Assembly: GCF_910592395.1 (NCBI RefSeq)
Contig: NC_088318.1
Span: 10,294,349-10,358,348 of the forward strand
DNA length: 64,000 nucleotides
Direction: 5' to 3'
DNA from: Lineus longissimus
Lineage: Eukaryota > Nemertea > Pilidiophora > Heteronemertea > Lineidae
In this document: piece by piece, positions 25,311 to 37,400 of the stretch
How the letters are laid out: each line of letters begins with the position of its first letter
Numbering within the stretch: the stretch's first letter is position 1
Notes under the pieces: generated by a model
Seen by the model: the letters and a program-made list of their open reading frames with translations, nothing else
Database searches by the model: none
Told to the model about the DNA's origin: nothing
Made by a program: the position numbers and the translations under genes

Positions 25311-26279
25311 GTAAGTGCGCCCAATCAGAGCGTCGCATACATTTGAGTCTAGGAATTTCAAAATCATTGCAGCAACGATATCCAAACTTGCATTCATTCT
25401 CCGGCCGAGATAGTGTGGTGAAGCAGTCCTACAATATGCTTAAATATTATTGGGTTACTGTGGCCAACATCATCATATTATGCATCTTGATACGGCCAGG
25501 ATGATGATGTGATGGCCATCGCTTTATCTAATGAGCACTTGCTGATCTAACCCAGGTTTGGTTTAGATGCATTTGGTGGATTGGCAAGGGAATTTGTAAT
25601 TGCTTTATCAACTCTGATGGTGGTCTTGAGCCATTTCATGTGCATGTTCCGCGCTTGACATAGACGAGGAAACATTGTTGCCATTTGTAGTAACATGGTG
25701 AAGGAATTCTGGATACAATCTCGATGAACACTGTACTACAAGACTATGCAGCTGGCATTCTGTCCAGTGGCAGGTCATATTCACCAGATTTTGCTATTCT
25801 CACCCGTACCATTTGTTGCACACACAAGGTTTAGCCAAATTTATCGGAAATGAACTGCAGGGTTCATGTCAGGTCATCTTGGTCAAATTCAGTGAAATGA
25901 TCTGCACTATACTGTATATCAATGAACATGAATCTTAGACTTCTTGCTATGAAACTGAGAAAACCACCTGTAAATAAGATATCTCATGAATGAAAATTGT
26001 GTGATGTTTTTCATATGGTACAATATTTTGTTACTTTGGGAGGTACTGCTAATAGTACATTTGTGTTTAGAAACTATTGGTACTAACAGTACTGGTCATG
26101 TTGAAATGGTCACTTTGTAGCTGCACTTTGAAAGTCTCAAAACAATTCTGTGTAGACTGAGATAAAAGTCTGGATAATTGTATTCAGAGTTACCTGATAT
26201 AAAACCCTGGTTCGTCAGGTTGATACATGGTGTTGTCCACACTAATGATATTTGCTACTACCAGCATTAGCAGATATTT
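25311..26279. other. Non-coding stretch, nothing firm
   Basis: AT-rich, without splice-bordered open segments, repeats or RNA genes that I can recognise. Confidence 0.45.
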
Positions 26280-27065
26280 TTAGCTCACCAGGTGAGCTTA
26301 TGTCGTCACGTCCGTCAACAATGGTGGCATGTTAGCTCACTGTTGAGTCTAGTCTGTTGAATCTTTGAAAACCTTATTTTGTAAATATCTCATGGACGCT
26401 GATAGCTAGAACAATGAAATTTTTATTGTCAATACTTCTGATGAGACGAAATGACATAATGGACGGGTTTTTGATTTGACCTACTTTTGAAGGTCACAGA
26501 GGTCAAACTCTAAAATTTCAGCAAAGGTGGCATGTTTCGTCATTAATCGTCTCTTCAAATTTAATATGCAGACACCTATTGGGCATCTGTACATATTAAC
26601 AAAATTCAGGTCAATGTGACCTACTTTTCAGGTGTAAGTAGATCAGGTCATAAAACTTAATGTTGGTCATTTATCAAGAAACCTTCACTGTATGATCTTC
26701 AAATTTGCATCATTGATTGATATGATCAAGCTTACATAGTACTTTTAAGCGTTTTAACCTTGACCTAGTTTCCAAGGTGAGAAAGGTCAAACTTTAATAA
26801 TTTCACTGAAGGTGGTACGTTTCACTACTATTTGTCACAGATTCTTCAAATTTTATATATAGGGACTGGGCATCTGTGCAAGTTGACCCAATTTAGGTTA
26901 ATTGTGACCTATTTTTGACCTAGTTATCAAGTTCACAGATATCAGACTCTAAAAGTGTCATTGATAGTGCCACATTTTGTCATATCAAAAAGTCAATTTA
27001 AGCTCCATGTCTCATTTCATCTGCCACTTAATCATTCCCAGGTGAGCACAATGTCCCCAGGACAT
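26280..27065. repeat. Diverged interspersed repeat with TTAGCTCACC ends and GAAGGTCACAGAGGTCAAA-type core
   Basis: It begins TTTTAGCTCACCAGGTGAGC and finishes near CCAGGTGAGCACAATG. The interior repeats modules of the form TTTGACCTACTTTTGAAGG and TCACAGAGGTCAAACTC several times, each followed by a CTTCAAATTT block. From memory, this type of sequence is a common interspersed repeat in mollusc and other marine invertebrate genomes. A related, more decayed stretch lies at about 48816-49170. No protein is encoded. Confidence 0.55.
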
Positions 27066-27786
27066 TTCATTTACTCATTGAAGGGGGCTCCTGGTGGTCG
27101 TAAATTGGGATCCACATTTGGTTACTGGTAGGCTTACTTGAGACTGGGACAACATGGACAAAATTATAGTTGTGGCCTCACGAAAACAATGTGTCGATCC
27201 GAGCAATATTGAATTTCCCACATCATGCTGGGAGCAACTGGTGCAATATTGAATGTCAATACTCAAGAAAATGTGGGTTATTCGTAACCATTTTGTACCA
27301 ATGGTATCGTGGCTGATTCAGAAAAAATGCTAAACTGACTGCAGCATGCCATCAGGCAATAAAATCTTCACAATATTAATGACCTTTCTAACTATCTCCA
27401 TATCTCTATATCTACCTCATCACCATCAGGTTTGACAACTATTTGTTTCTCGGCCAACCAGTAGCATGTGAAAACTTCATAATTATATGTCCCAGCATAC
27501 CAGGGCAATATCATATAATGGCCAATAACACAATTAGCTTCAATAGTGTTTGCATCCCGCGGCTTGTCTTTCATGTTGAGTTTCAATATATCTGATTGAA
27601 CCATTGGTGTCAGGGCAATTGTTGCTGTATAGTCTGTCACCATATGAGAGGACGTCAGCAGTTGTATTTTATTGGAAGTTTTAAGAAGGTGGTGATCCGT
27701 CAAGTCGGACCTTGATGGAGGTTGATTGTTTGCTAGTAACACCCTACGACTTAAAAGAAGTAGCTTTGATGTTACCTTTCAATATA
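27066..27786. other. Non-coding or relic; two unsupported minus-strand frames
   Basis: The minus-strand frame at 27392-27742 (116 codons) reads protein-like (for example VIGHYMILPWYAGTYNYEVF) but lacks good splice borders. A minus-strand segment at about 27132-27262 ends at a donor (TCTCAA|GTAAGC) and includes CTSCSQHDVGNSILLG, with a mediocre acceptor. Neither is assigned. They may be relics of one old gene or chance. Confidence 0.2.
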
Positions 27787-27976
27787 TGTGACCCACCACA
27801 ACAAAATGAGTTGCATGTCGCACAGATGATGAGCCTAAAATGACACCAGGAAATAATAGAAGAAATTGATGTTCTCAGATTTCACAAAAGGCAGACAACA
27901 GTGAAATGAACAACCAGTCAATCTCAACCTGTCAAGCTCGGAGCGGCATGCGACTCATTTCATGTGGTGGGTCACA
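27787..27976 (-). mobile_element. ~190-bp MITE, copy 1
   Basis: Ends TGTGACCCACC and GGTGGGTCACA form inverted termini that continue inward through ATGAGTTGCATGTCGC and GCATGCGACTCAT. The body has GAGCCTAAAATGACACCAGG and AGAAGAAATTGATG. It is the same family as 35729-35919 and 51467-51656 but in opposite orientation. The flanking TA may be a target duplication. Non-coding. Confidence 0.8.
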
Positions 27977-29642
27977 TATCCTATCAAAAAGTTGATGGTT
28001 TGTTGGCGCTTGTGTACGTATAGTCTGTCACAAAATCGAAGGAGGGCAATATTTCGAAAAAAGGTTGAAAACGGTTGAGCCATGACACAGCATATCAAAA
28101 CAGAAATGTTGGGTATAGGTTGCTTACTTTACTTTCATATCGCATCCCTGTTGGCATAAGGCCCATTGTTGCCAAAATGAAAGGACAGCAGCATTTGGAA
28201 AAGGTCAAAAACAGTTTGTAGTTGGTAAGTGGCAATAACCCAACAAAACAGAGGAATGTGTAGCAGCTTGGTTCTTTGTAACACATAGCTAAAGAGATTT
28301 GCGAAATGAGATTGATACATGTAGATCGGAACCTTTCGGGGTCTTTGTCCTTTTTGTACTGTCTTTGAGTTTTTTGTAAGGTGGGGTTCAGTGCAATCAT
28401 TGGAGATTTTTTGTTGCTGCCATCCTTTTTATGAAGACCCAGCATCAATAACACAGTGCATGAGGGTGATAGATTGTTTTGAACTGGTGAAGCCAGTGAC
28501 CTAATGTTGTCATTCAAAGGTGTGATAAATTGTTTCGTACTGGTGGACACTGTCTGCAGTTTTGTGTCAAATTAGCTAATATTGTCACCCAAGTTGAATG
28601 CTAGACTAAAAAATGAGGCACCCATGGTACCAAAAAATCTGTTTCAGAATAGGTCACTTTGTTAGGTAATAGCGGGATATTTTCTTGTAAAGAAGTGCAC
28701 CATTGGAATCACCAATGAATGCCAGGTTGTCATCAAGATGAAGATGGATCAGTTTGAACTCACCTTGTCTTGTGTCTGTCTGCTAAGAAACTGTTCGATT
28801 CTTGTTCAGGGTTTTCTTCTCATTCGGATTCAATTTAATTAAATGTTAATCTGCATTGTTGCAGATTTGTAAAACACCTATGTTAAGACTGATGAGACCT
28901 TGAGGGGCAAGTTTCAAGAAGTGAATAGTTGTAAGCCTGCCATGTCTGTAGTCGTGAATTTGATTTCGGTTGAACTGAGCCTTCTCATTTGCCAGAAAGG
29001 GATTGAGGGCAACTATCCAACGTTTTTCCTATGCATAATGTGGTGCTAATAATGTCCTATATATGGTAGACACAAGCTTGGTATTTTAGTAAATTATTTC
29101 GGCAAATTCATGTGACAATTCGATACTGAATTTAAATTTTGTAATATCCATTACAGGTAGATTCATAAATCAGTCAGATTATACACCACTGTGTTGTCAT
29201 ATTCAAAATTGTTTGAAATATTCAGCTTTGAAAGTGCTCTCTATTCTGTGACAGTTACATGCAATCACACAGCTATATATGACACCAAGCGTGGATTAAG
29301 CTAATCTATTCTTGATGACACCGAATTGGTGATCAATCCGATTTGCTTTTGGCGCAGCATTACACTGAGCACTTTTGAAAATCGAAGTAACATCTATTAT
29401 TCTTTCTCATTGGACATGTTGGACTTGTCTGGTAAAAGCTGTGCAGGTCAGCTTGATGTGACACCGGTGTGCTTTGTATTTACCTTATCAATCAAAATTA
29501 TCACTTTGTTAGGTCATTTCGGTAATCCCCTACTTAAAAGGTACCTGAGGAGTGTGTGTCATTTACCTCTCTATTACATGATACAACTGTAACAGGAGTG
29601 TGACATAAGTATATCTTATCAAACAGCCCATCACATCCTTAA
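27977..29642. other. Mostly non-coding; one 151-codon minus-strand frame
   Basis: The minus-strand frame 28550-28095 is the longest outside the DIRS element. Read as an exon it would run from 28563 (ACTGCAG|) to a donor at 28128 (GAAAGTAAA|GTAAGC) and encode a basic stretch (TLQKTQRQYKKDKDPERF) followed by a hydrophobic cysteine-rich part. The acceptor is weak and no family fits, so it remains a long shot. Confidence 0.2.
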
Positions 29643-29979
29643 AGCGAACTGGAACCGCCGAGCGATTTATTCAACTTTTCGACTTTCACCGCCCGAGAAA
29701 GTCAAACTTACAACTTCCTATTCGAGTTCAGATTTGTAGCTCCGCCCCCCCAGTGCCCGAGCATGCGCAGTTCAATTTGTTATTATTGAGAATCATGTGA
29801 GAATCACGTGAGTCATGCGATCTTTCATTCATGAATTTTCGTAGTAAATTCCATAGTAGTGACGTCACTGAATGATTGACAGCTAGGCGCCATGTTTCAT
29901 TCATGCCTCGTTCTGATCACCCGATACGCGGGAAATGAAAACGAGGTCATACGAACTGGCTTGGCGGTTCCAGTTCGCT
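29643..29979. mobile_element. TTAA-flanked MITE (piggyBac-type target site)
   Basis: The perfect inverted ends AGCGAACTGGAACCGCC and GGCGGTTCCAGTTCGCT are flanked on both sides by TTAA (29639-29642 and 29980-29983). The 337-bp interior has no open frame and includes TTTCACCGCCCGAGAAA. TTAA duplications are the hallmark of piggyBac-family transposition, so this is probably a non-autonomous piggyBac-like MITE. The intact termini suggest it is fairly young. Confidence 0.8.
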
Positions 29980-29983
29980 TTAA

Positions 29984-32900
29984 GGACTGCCACAAATAGC
30001 GAGAAATCGTGCGGCTGGACGATCAGCCAATGGGCATTGCTGTAACAAAACTGTAAGGACATTTTCTGTCACCGAATCAGAGTGCTCGACGTACACCGCT
30101 TTGGCATACATAATAGTGTCGCTGATATTTATACACTTCTTTCCAACGCTGCATTTCTCCCATGTTTTAGATGGTATACGTACTGCCTTGTATCGTTGAA
30201 CAACAAACGAAACAATCAAATGCAAAAATCTTTGTATTAATGATCTCAGGTTACCTAAGCAAACTGGGAATATGACTACTTCAAACTTTATTTGTGCTAA
30301 TCAGTGAAAATTAATCGCAAAATGTTATTCCTACTACAGCGCCCCTTTCAGCCAGTTGATAAACTATCGGCACCACATTCACTCGCCAATTCATTGTGGT
30401 CATCAGTACGAAACCCCCAGAAAGCTCACCACTTCTCGCAGTGGTTAGGGTAGTGGACGAGGCCCAGCCACTGCGTCCGGTGTGTTACTTGAGTATGCTG
30501 GAATTGAAACCCTTTGACCTTGATGCAATTTTCAAGGTCAAATTCGAAAAGGGTCTACATATGTCACAGATATCGTATATTCCCAACCAACTGTGCTTGT
30601 TTTTTCAAAATTTCGAATAGTTTTTGACCTGCTGTGATGTGCAATGATAATATTTCATGTCTGCAGGTAAAACCAGTAATTGCTCGGCTTGACAATTATT
30701 GCAAGTTGCAGCAAGGGCTGTTTCTTGTTACATGCAAAGATTATTGCACATTGCTGCCATAAAAATCTTGTTCCCTGGATGGGGTGCTTTAGCCTATGGC
30801 TAACTTTTACATAAAACGGAAAAAAATTGCTTACCGGTTACCCAAACGAGTGATCATGATCACCCTAAAAATTCCATAATTTTTTCGATTTTGCATCATT
30901 AGCGGTTTCATGAGCTCTGTAGAATATAAAAGAGACTAATCAATGGATGCCGTCACAGGAGAGTAATTGTCGCGGCATGATCAAAGTGTTTTGACGAGCG
31001 CGCAATGTGGTGCATTTGTTTTCTGTAGCAGGTGTGTTGAGCCATTGCACCGGCTGTTCTTTGATCGGGGACGCATCAAAGAGAATAGTAAATTGGACAG
31101 CTTCATGAGGATTGGTAACATCCTGGCGGTTTGGTTGTTTTCAAAGGTGCCTTTTTCTGTCGGTATATTTTTCGCAAGTGGTTTTATCTTATATGGTGTT
31201 CGTCGCTTCCTGGAAAAGCTAATGAGAAAAAATAAGTGTTGTCTTTGATTCAACTGGAGGGCAAAATTTATTTAGCAGGAAAACTAGCAGAAGGGTTTGG
31301 CAGTGACAGCAGTTAGCACAGGCTTAAGTCAAACATATTCAAATAATGGCAGTTTTATCAGTTAGCTGGTGTGAATGTAACTTCTATCTTGTTTCTACTT
31401 TCGTTTCCAAAGCAGAGTGTGCTGTCTCCACCAAGCTTATCCTGCCTATACCAATGACAATAGCTAGGAAAATGACAGATATACGCACATCATTAAAATA
31501 GTTAGCTGAAGGGTTAGGCAGTATTAACAGCAAATAGATATCATTTTCAAAAAATGTCTTAGTCGCGACAGGCAGCAGTATTTCTTTCCAATCTGATTGT
31601 ACTTTTCCACTTTCCTAAAGAGCAACATACTGTTTGTCTACCAAGCTAATCCTGCTTGTTTCTGATGCCTTAACCGATGATAAAAGGTGAGGAAAAACAA
31701 CTGATCATGCACGAAAGAGCTTGAATAAGACATCGTTGCATTGTCGATTTTTTGCCTTTTTCCCAGGATATGATTACAAAGACAGAAATGCTTTAAAAAC
31801 AATAAGCTTCTTCTCTTCAGTGCGATCTGGTGACACTTATTAGTGCTTAAGCTTCCAAGCGACCATTTCAGATATAGGTTGGTTGAGACTACATGTACAT
31901 TTTGCTCATATAATCAACAGAAACGTCAGGCAATCTTGAAATGAAACAAATGCTTCTAAATTGTCAAGGTCAAGGTCAGACTTGCTTCAAAATGAAAAGC
32001 TTGGTGTTAAAGAAATTTTGTTAATTCGGTTACATTTAGTGCAACATATATTGTTATTTTTGTAGGACTTAGTCATGTAAGTTTGAAAATAGTTTTAAAA
32101 ATTATAGTTTTAGAAAAAATAGTTTTATGGGTCGAATGGTTTTGGGTGGGTGCGATGACTGAATAAAAATCAATTTTAATTAAATTAATTTTAATTTTAA
32201 ACCGGAGCATCAGCACAGCACAGTCTGGTTGATAAAAAATGTGCTTAAAGCTGATTTAAGATGCCAACATGTATTGTTCTGAAACCCCCTGTAGACCCAA
32301 TAAAATATAGCAATGTGATGTCCTTTTACCAGTTGATTCCCCAAAAAAAACTTTAAAAGATACAATTCATAAAAAAGGAGTTGGTGTGTCCGATTATTGC
32401 CATTTGTAAGATGACATTTGAGAGTTAGAATCATTTTGAAGGTCATTTGACAAAGTTTACTCGAATACATTTGATCTTTGTCTGACAAATCACCATTATT
32501 TGTTAACATTTCTGGGCGTCGATGGTTGAGTCGAATTTCTTCTAGGTTTTTCAAGCTGGGCTCCAGAGGAGAGTCAACTTTGTAGAAACATACATGGCAT
32601 GTTAGCAAGAACAGGTTATTATCACAAGGCGAGGGAAAATCCTCCTTTTGATGATTCTGCTTACCTTTTGCGAGAAAAAAGGTTCATGTCTCACAAACAT
32701 ATTACATGTAGGTGGTTACTTTTTTTATGGGGGTTCTTTTCTAAGGTTGTCAGTTCACTGATTTTGTTTAGTCATTCACTAGTAGCTAAAAGCGAAACCG
32801 CTCGTTATCAAAGGGCAAAGTATTCGGTTTTAATGCCTGCAGAAGTTGAATCTTTTATATCTAATTAAGAAAATAAATCATCCAGTCTCAATAAAACATT

Positions 32901-33305
32901 TTGTAAAATGTGATTAATGTCATCTTGGCCTTTAATGTTTGCCTACTCTTTCAAAGGTTATCAGATTGTTATGGGGAAGATTGCATGGGAAAAAAATTGA
33001 TACACCAACATGTCTGCAACATTATCGGATGGTGCCATTCCAAGGTTTATGGGGTTTTTCATGAGGTTAATATCCTCATTTATAATGATATCTTGGGATT
33101 TACCCTTCGAGGACCAGGGATGATTCAACAAGAAAATGATTGTGTCATCTTAAAAAGAATGAAAGAGAAGCAGTACCAATAGACCTTAAAATTACACCAA
33201 ATTGACAGTTTAATGGTGTGTGCACCAAGAAAAAGTCGCTGTAAAAATTACAAAAACCGTGTTTTTGGTCTTCAGTGTTCCCTCTGCACATGAAAGAGAG
33301 TTTGG
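29984..33305. other. Non-coding stretch; unsupported frames
   Basis: Several 90-130-codon frames are present (for example minus 32210-32608, whose first part VDSPLEPSLKNLEEIRLNH is protein-like), but none has paired splice sites or a recognisable product. AT-rich low-complexity sequence lies at about 32165-32205. No RNA genes are recognised. Confidence 0.35.
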
Positions 33306-34287
33306 AGCTGCGAGTGCCTATGCCATCAATGGTTCATCATGTTTGACCTGGAGTTTGGGCCTGTGAAGCGGCGGGTGGCTATGCCATCAATAGTTCATCA
33401 TGTTTGACCTGGAGTTTGGGCCTGTGAAGCGGCGGGTGGCTATGCCATCGATAGTTCATAATGTTTGACCTGGAGTTTGGGCCTGTGAAGCTGCGAGTGC
33501 CTATGCCATCAATGGTTCATCATGTTTGACCTGGAGTTTGGGCCTGTGAAGCGGCGGGTGGCTATGCTATAAAAAGTTCATCATGTTTGACCTGGAGTTT
33601 GGGCCTGTGAAGCGGCGGGTGGCTATGCTATAAAAAGTTCATCATGTTTGACCTGGAGTTTGGGCCTGTGAAGCGGCGGATGGCTATGCTATAAATAGTT
33701 CATCATGTTTGACCTGGAGTTTGGGCCTGTGAAGCGGCGGGTGGCTATGCTATAAAAAGTTCATCATGTTTGACCTGGAGTTTGGGCCTGTGAAGCGGCG
33801 GATGGCTATGCTATAAATAGTTCATCATGTTTGACCTGGAGTTTGGGCCTGTGAAGCGGCGGGTGGCTATGCCATCAATAGTTCATCATGTTTGACCTGG
33901 AGTTTGGGCCTGTGAAGCTGCGAGTTCCTATGCCATCAATGGTTCATCATGTTTGACCTGGAGTTTGGGCCTGTGAAGCGGCGGGTGGCTATGCTATAAA
34001 AAGTTCATCATGTTTGACCTGGAGTTTGGGCCTGTGAAGCGGCGGGTGGCTATGCTATAAAAAGTTCATCATGTTTGACCTGGAGTTTGGGCCTGTGAAG
34101 CGGCGGGTGGTTATGCCATCAATAGTTCATCATGTTTGACCTGGAGTTTGGGCCTGTGAAGCGGCGGGTGGCTATGCCGTCAATGGCTCATCATGTTTGA
34201 CCTGGAGTTTGGGCCTGTGAAGCGGCAGGTGGCTATGCCATCAATAGTTCATCATGTTTGTCCTGGAGTCTGGGCCTGTGAAGCGGT
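33306..34287 (+). repeat. 61-bp satellite array, about 16 copies
   Basis: Head-to-tail 61-bp units share the core CATCATGTTTGACCTGGAG then TTTGGGCCTGTGAAGCGG. The rest varies between a few types: GCGGGTGGCTATGCCATCAA, a GCTATGCTATAAAAAG type, and a CTGCGAGTGCCTATGCC type, which recur in a patterned order. The core is nearly invariant across the array, whereas the variable 25 bp mutates in blocks, which points to recent unequal exchange. Since 61 is not a multiple of three, it is not coding. Confidence 0.93.
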
Positions 34288-35728
34288 TGAAACTGATTGA
34301 AAAAAATTGTTATCCGCTATAAAGTGAATGTGAAACAATTGTGTTTCTTTCCGAAATTTCGAGAATCACAAAAAGGGTTGTATATATTGTGAGGTTTTAC
34401 ATCGGTTGTGAAATGATGTGTTGGTATTGCACAACATGCTGGCTGTTTTATATCGATAATATTGTTCACGATCCTTACTATAACTTGCCAGGATGAAAAC
34501 AGCCTCACTTCAAAAGTGCTGTCCGCACTGGTATCGATTCCGCCGTGTGTGTCAAGAGAGTCTGATCAGATTTCAATTGCTTGCGAAAATATTGGTTGAC
34601 AATCGAGAGCCATACCCTGCAACAACAAAATGCTGTAAAACTCTGCGTTGCAGCGTTTGACCTCGTTTACGGAGGGTGCGATATATTGATTGGATTATTG
34701 CAGTGATGTGTCGGCAGCCTTTGATGTTCCGCGGCTGATTGTTCACATTGAAATGCCGCAATCGACAACACAGAACTGTGTTGAGATAATGAAGATTGTC
34801 GCATATATTTCATTAGCGGGCTACACCGTGATTTGCGTTTCTATGCTGTGTGCGTTTTTTTAATGCTGGGGGTTGGAAAGCTAGTCTAGCGGATGAAGCA
34901 GTAGCCTAATGCTTTGGTCATAAGACTTTTTCCGAAGCTTGGGGCAAAGATCCAGTGTGGATGAATAGGCAGGAGTGGGAGGGGGGGTGTAAGGTGAGAA
35001 GGTAAAGGAATTTGTTAATCCACTGGCGTCTACCGACCAATTCAGAGTTGAGCACAACCAAAGTTAAAGCAATAATTTTTTTGGTCATATAGAAACTGGA
35101 TTTTGTTCTTGAGACTCTCAAGTGCACTGCAATTAAACTGCTAAGAAAACATTTCTGAATTCTCACAGGGCCATCATTCTTGACTCTACACATTGCGATT
35201 ACGAATTATGTGTTTGAGTTCCTCGATTTGAAAGGAATCAGTTCAAATTCGTTGCTTGAAATAAAACATCCGGTGAATGGGCGGGTAAACCATCGATTAG
35301 CTAAGATGATGTAACAGGCACTAGATTGCCGACTGCCGGTCTATCATAAAATGAAGGATGGCAGACGATATCATGCAGTCTTGTCCCCAGAATAGCACAC
35401 AATACATTCTGGTGAAGAAAATGCTAAAACATAACATTTGGGGACAAGGTCAGGTTGGGACCAATGTCGACAACCTTGTTCCTGGAATTGTCTGTCATGC
35501 TTTATGCTGATGGATTGTATTGATAGTCTTCCTTGGGATAAGGTTTTGTTGATGATTAATGAGTGGTGTCTTCAGCTATTTATGTCACATTCCTTCTAAG
35601 AAAAGCACAAAAGGTGTAGCCGGCTAGGTTTTAAAGGGTTGCGTCATCCTGGCCAATCTCAAGTTAAATCAGGATTGGGAAGCGTTGATGGTGTTATGGT
35701 TGTGCCAAGTGCAGTGCTGTTTCACATT
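34288..35728. other. Non-coding stretch, nothing firm
   Basis: No convincing exon or RNA gene. A G-run lies at about 34980-34988. Short minus-strand frames have no support. Confidence 0.45.
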
Positions 35729-35919
35729 TGTGACCCGCCATGGCAAAATGAGTCGCATGTCGCTCTGAGCTTGAAAGGTTGAGACGGACTGGTTGTTCAT
35801 TTCACTATTGTCTGTCTTTTGTGAAATCTGAGTATATCAATTTCTTCTATTATGTCCTGGTGTCATTTTAGGCTCATCTTCTGTGCGACATGCGACTCAT
35901 TTTGCCCTGGTGCGTCACA
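35729..35919 (+). mobile_element. ~190-bp MITE, copy 2
   Basis: Inverted ends TGTGACCCGCCATGGC and CCAGGGCAAAATGAGTCGCA (as seen on the minus strand) bracket a body with GAGCTTGAAAGGTTGAGACG, TTCACTATTGTCTG and ATTTCTTCTATTATGTCC. It matches 51467-51656 in the same orientation and 27787-27976 inverted. About 35 bp at each end can pair. Non-coding. Confidence 0.85.
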
Positions 35920-36971
35920 TTTGTGGTTTGGACAATTGTAACTCATGATGACGACATCTGTCACATATTAAAAATACAGAATTTGTCTTAAATGTTTCAG
36001 CTTTTCAGGAACCATGGTATGGCCATTCCTGTGAAAGGGTTTGATCAGCACTTTCTGATGGTACGAATTATTTTATTTTGGAGCAATAATCAAAGTGTCA
36101 GAAATGTTTACTGACTCCCCCTCCCAAATTAGTTGCACAGTACATCGAAAAGCACAAATAAAGCTTATCACTTAAATTAAAATGCTACATCATGAACCCT
36201 GCCATAGATGTGTCAGAATGGAACTTTATTGGAAAATATTATATGATTCATACAGCATGTCTCAACCTCCTTTTCAGTGCCATTCATAACAGTAGCTGGC
36301 CATCTCACCATATGTCCCCAAGCCATAAATGGTAATCTGAATCTGTTTACAAAGAACAAGAGAATATATTGCTAGTTATGGTTGGCCTCTAGATCAAAAG
36401 TGCCATCCTCAGACAATTAATAAGCATTCTGAAACTTGTTTGAAATGTCAGGGACTGTCCGGCTTATTGTTGTTACAAGAAACACGCAATTTTGACAAAC
36501 TGATTTTAGCCAACAGCAACTGTATTATTGTCGGGTTTGCATAGAACTAAGGCTCACAAATCACCCAAGAGAATCAATTCTCAAGACGGAGGAGAATCAG
36601 ACAGGCCTTCCAGTTTGCTTGGCTTGCCTGTCCTGGGAAAGGAAAAGGTTATTCAGTAAAGTTGGAAAAAGTTGAATCGCTGGAATCTTTCAACAAAATA
36701 TTCATATCCTCATCTGGTAATAAGGTTTTTCAAGCATGATTTACATCAAATAGGCCTATATAGATAAAAATGCACTGCCCTTTTGGATAGGGTCAAATTT
36801 TAAAATATGCATGTATCGATTTTGTGTGTGCACAAGAGAGTAACTTGCTGGTTGATTTACCTGAGTGTTTAGTGCATATCATGTCATAGTGTCCATGTTA
36901 CCAGATGGACACGGTTTATTCTCGAAAATCACCAGTAAGAACATATTTTGGCTGTTTTTCTTGTGTGGCAG
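35920..36971. other. Non-coding stretch, nothing firm
   Basis: AT-rich sequence between the MITE and the candidate exon at 36972. No supported feature. Confidence 0.4.
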
Positions 36972-37017
36972 CCATTCTCCAAGGCCTCAAGTAGCACTAT
37001 CCAGAGCAGGCTGCTCG
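36972..37017 (+). CDS. Candidate short internal exon
   Basis: A 46-bp segment with an excellent acceptor (GGCTGTTTTTCTTGTGTGGCAG|) and an excellent donor (CTCG|GTAAGT). Two frames are open: phase 0 in gives PFSKASSSTIQSRLL and leaves one base over; one base in gives HSPRPQVALSRAGCS and leaves in phase 0. The second would join in frame to the exon at 61822. The splice borders are the best evidence. The content is too short to identify. It lies about 1.4 kb upstream of the DIRS insertion. Confidence 0.4.
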
Positions 37018-37079
37018 GTAAGTTGGAAGCTAGGCCTGATACGATTTTTGGCAGCCTAGGGAATGCTTCTTCTTTTTCT

Positions 37080-37400
37080 TCTTAGCCTATGGCTATACTA
37101 CACAACCAGGCCTTTGTCTCTTATAAACCTGGCTGTCATCCCTTTTCCTCCCTTGATCCCCAGAGCTTAGTCTCCAAGGAGGCACCGTATGGCCATATGG
37201 CCAATCTCTCGTGTCCCAGAGAGGGCAGTTCTAGAGCACATATGCTCTAGTGTCTGATCAGATGTGTTGCACTGGCACCTTCCGGACTTGGCCATGTTCA
37301 TCCTCTTGAGGTGGGCTTTTAGTCTGCTTTGGCCAGTCCTTAGACGAAAGATGGTGGTCACTTCTTTTCTGTCCACTGGGGAACTGATTCTCGTGGTATT
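37080..37400 (-). pseudogene. Non-LTR retrotransposon 3'-end relic
   Basis: On the minus strand, EVTTIFRLRTGQSRLKAHL, then SGRCQCNTSDQTLEHMCS matches the well-known tail of jockey-like and related non-LTR polymerases, where a TxxRLRTGH-type helix is followed by a C-x-C...Q-T-x-E-H cysteine/histidine motif. The frame ends soon after, and the rest of the polymerase is missing or shifted (a second frame continues at 37258-37524). It is a dead 5'-truncated copy whose 3' untranslated tail reaches about 37080. A further tail fragment of the same family lies at 62355-62455. Confidence 0.6.

Noticed and set aside
28095-28563. 151-codon minus-strand frame as a real exon
   Set aside because: The donor (GTAAGC) is good, but the acceptor is weak, the second half is cysteine-rich nonsense-like sequence and no partner exon with a matching phase is found.
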